From NCBI GenBank assembly GCA_963969395.1, contig OZ017799.1:18168501-18232500 (forward strand): a stretch of DNA of 64,000 nucleotides. The letters are read 5' to 3'. The notes beneath the pieces were generated by a model that was not told the origin of the DNA, did no database searches, and worked only from the letters and a program-made list of their open reading frames with translations. The stretch is from Pseudoscleropodium purum (taxonomy: Eukaryota; Streptophyta; Bryopsida; Hypnales; Brachytheciaceae). The position numbers were made by a program, and so were the translations under genes. This document shows positions 63,613-64,000 of this stretch, piece by piece. The number at the start of each line of letters is the position of its first letter. Position 1 is the first letter of the stretch.

Positions 63613-63960
63613 TAACCCTTAAAAGTTTCTTGACTATGTTTTCAATTTAAAAAAAATTCCAAAATTGTCATTTCTAGTACAAGTACCAAATTTTAGGAAA
63701 AAAAACATTTTTGAACACATGTAACTGTAGGATCAAGATTGTAGTACGTTGATTTGAAAAGATGTGGAAATAATTTGAGAAATTTCTACTGTGTGGATTG
63801 CAAGATATTAGAGTTTGAATTGACAAAATCCAACTTTGGGGGGCCTTGCAAAGAACTGGGCAGTTGCACTTCTCAAGCCTATTTTTCTATAAAAAAAAAA
63901 ATATCCCAAATGGTAGTGCTTCTTTGGATTTTTTTTCTAGACAAAATGGAATGATTCAAA
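63613..63960 (+). repeat. Dispersed TTAACCCCTAAAG element, copy at the right end
   Basis: Begins TTAACCCTTAAAAGTTTCTT and follows copy A (11,817) through the GAACACATGTAACTGTAGGATC, GATTGCAAGATATTAGAG and AACTGGGCAGTTGCACTT landmarks for about 350 bp, then diverges. It is non-coding; the 66-codon frame here is inside the repeat. Confidence 0.7.
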
Positions 63961-64000
63961 GCTTTTCACATATGTGTAACTCTCAAAACTCTCAAATTTT

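Noticed and set aside
1..64000. CRISPR arrays, prokaryotic operons or a phage-like defence system
   Set aside because: All supported genes are split by introns and belong to plant families; no regularly spaced repeats or bacterial gene clusters are present.

Overview
The window looks like nuclear DNA of a land plant, most likely a bryophyte and probably a moss. The reasons are long AT-rich non-coding stretches, many short phase-consistent GT-AG introns, plant-specific families (CASP-like, plastid PsbP-like), a front-end acyl-lipid desaturase of the moss delta-6 type, and a CEP78-like centrosomal gene, which is expected only in plants that keep flagellate sperm. No operon, CRISPR array, tRNA or rRNA gene was found. 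All gene models were built by hand: reading frames were joined so that every intron phase agrees, then compared with remembered family patterns.

Layout. 1-5.4 kb is AT-rich and non-coding, with a 225-bp perfect-fold hairpin element. 5.4-11.5 kb (+) holds a 13-exon CEP78-like leucine-rich-repeat gene. 11.5-20 kb is a nest of dispersed elements, including one element inserted in another whose uninterrupted copy lies at 32.5-33.1 kb. 22.0-31.4 kb (+) holds a complete 26-exon M16 insulinase-type metallopeptidase (about 1001 aa). 33.7-39.6 kb (-) holds an A1 aspartic protease with both catalytic aspartates but a short, possibly damaged C-terminal end. 41.2-43.7 kb (-) holds a seven-exon conserved gene of unknown function (210 aa). 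48.3-49.6 kb (+) holds a CASP-like membrane protein of the 5A type. 52.5-55.5 kb (+) holds a thylakoid-lumen PsbP-like protein. 56.3-59.9 kb (-) holds a cytochrome-b5-fusion front-end desaturase (486 aa), with a likely leader exon and TATA box near 61 kb. The right end is non-coding and finishes in another copy of the dispersed element.

The genes do not form one pathway; this is ordinary plant gene order with independent promoters. The PsbP-like and desaturase genes converge on a shared 0.8-kb 3' interval. The most interesting items are the plant CEP78-like gene, the aspartic protease with swapped catalytic motifs and a tandem repeat over a splice donor, and the nested transposon with its empty-site copy in the same window. 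I did not find a convincing new multi-gene system.
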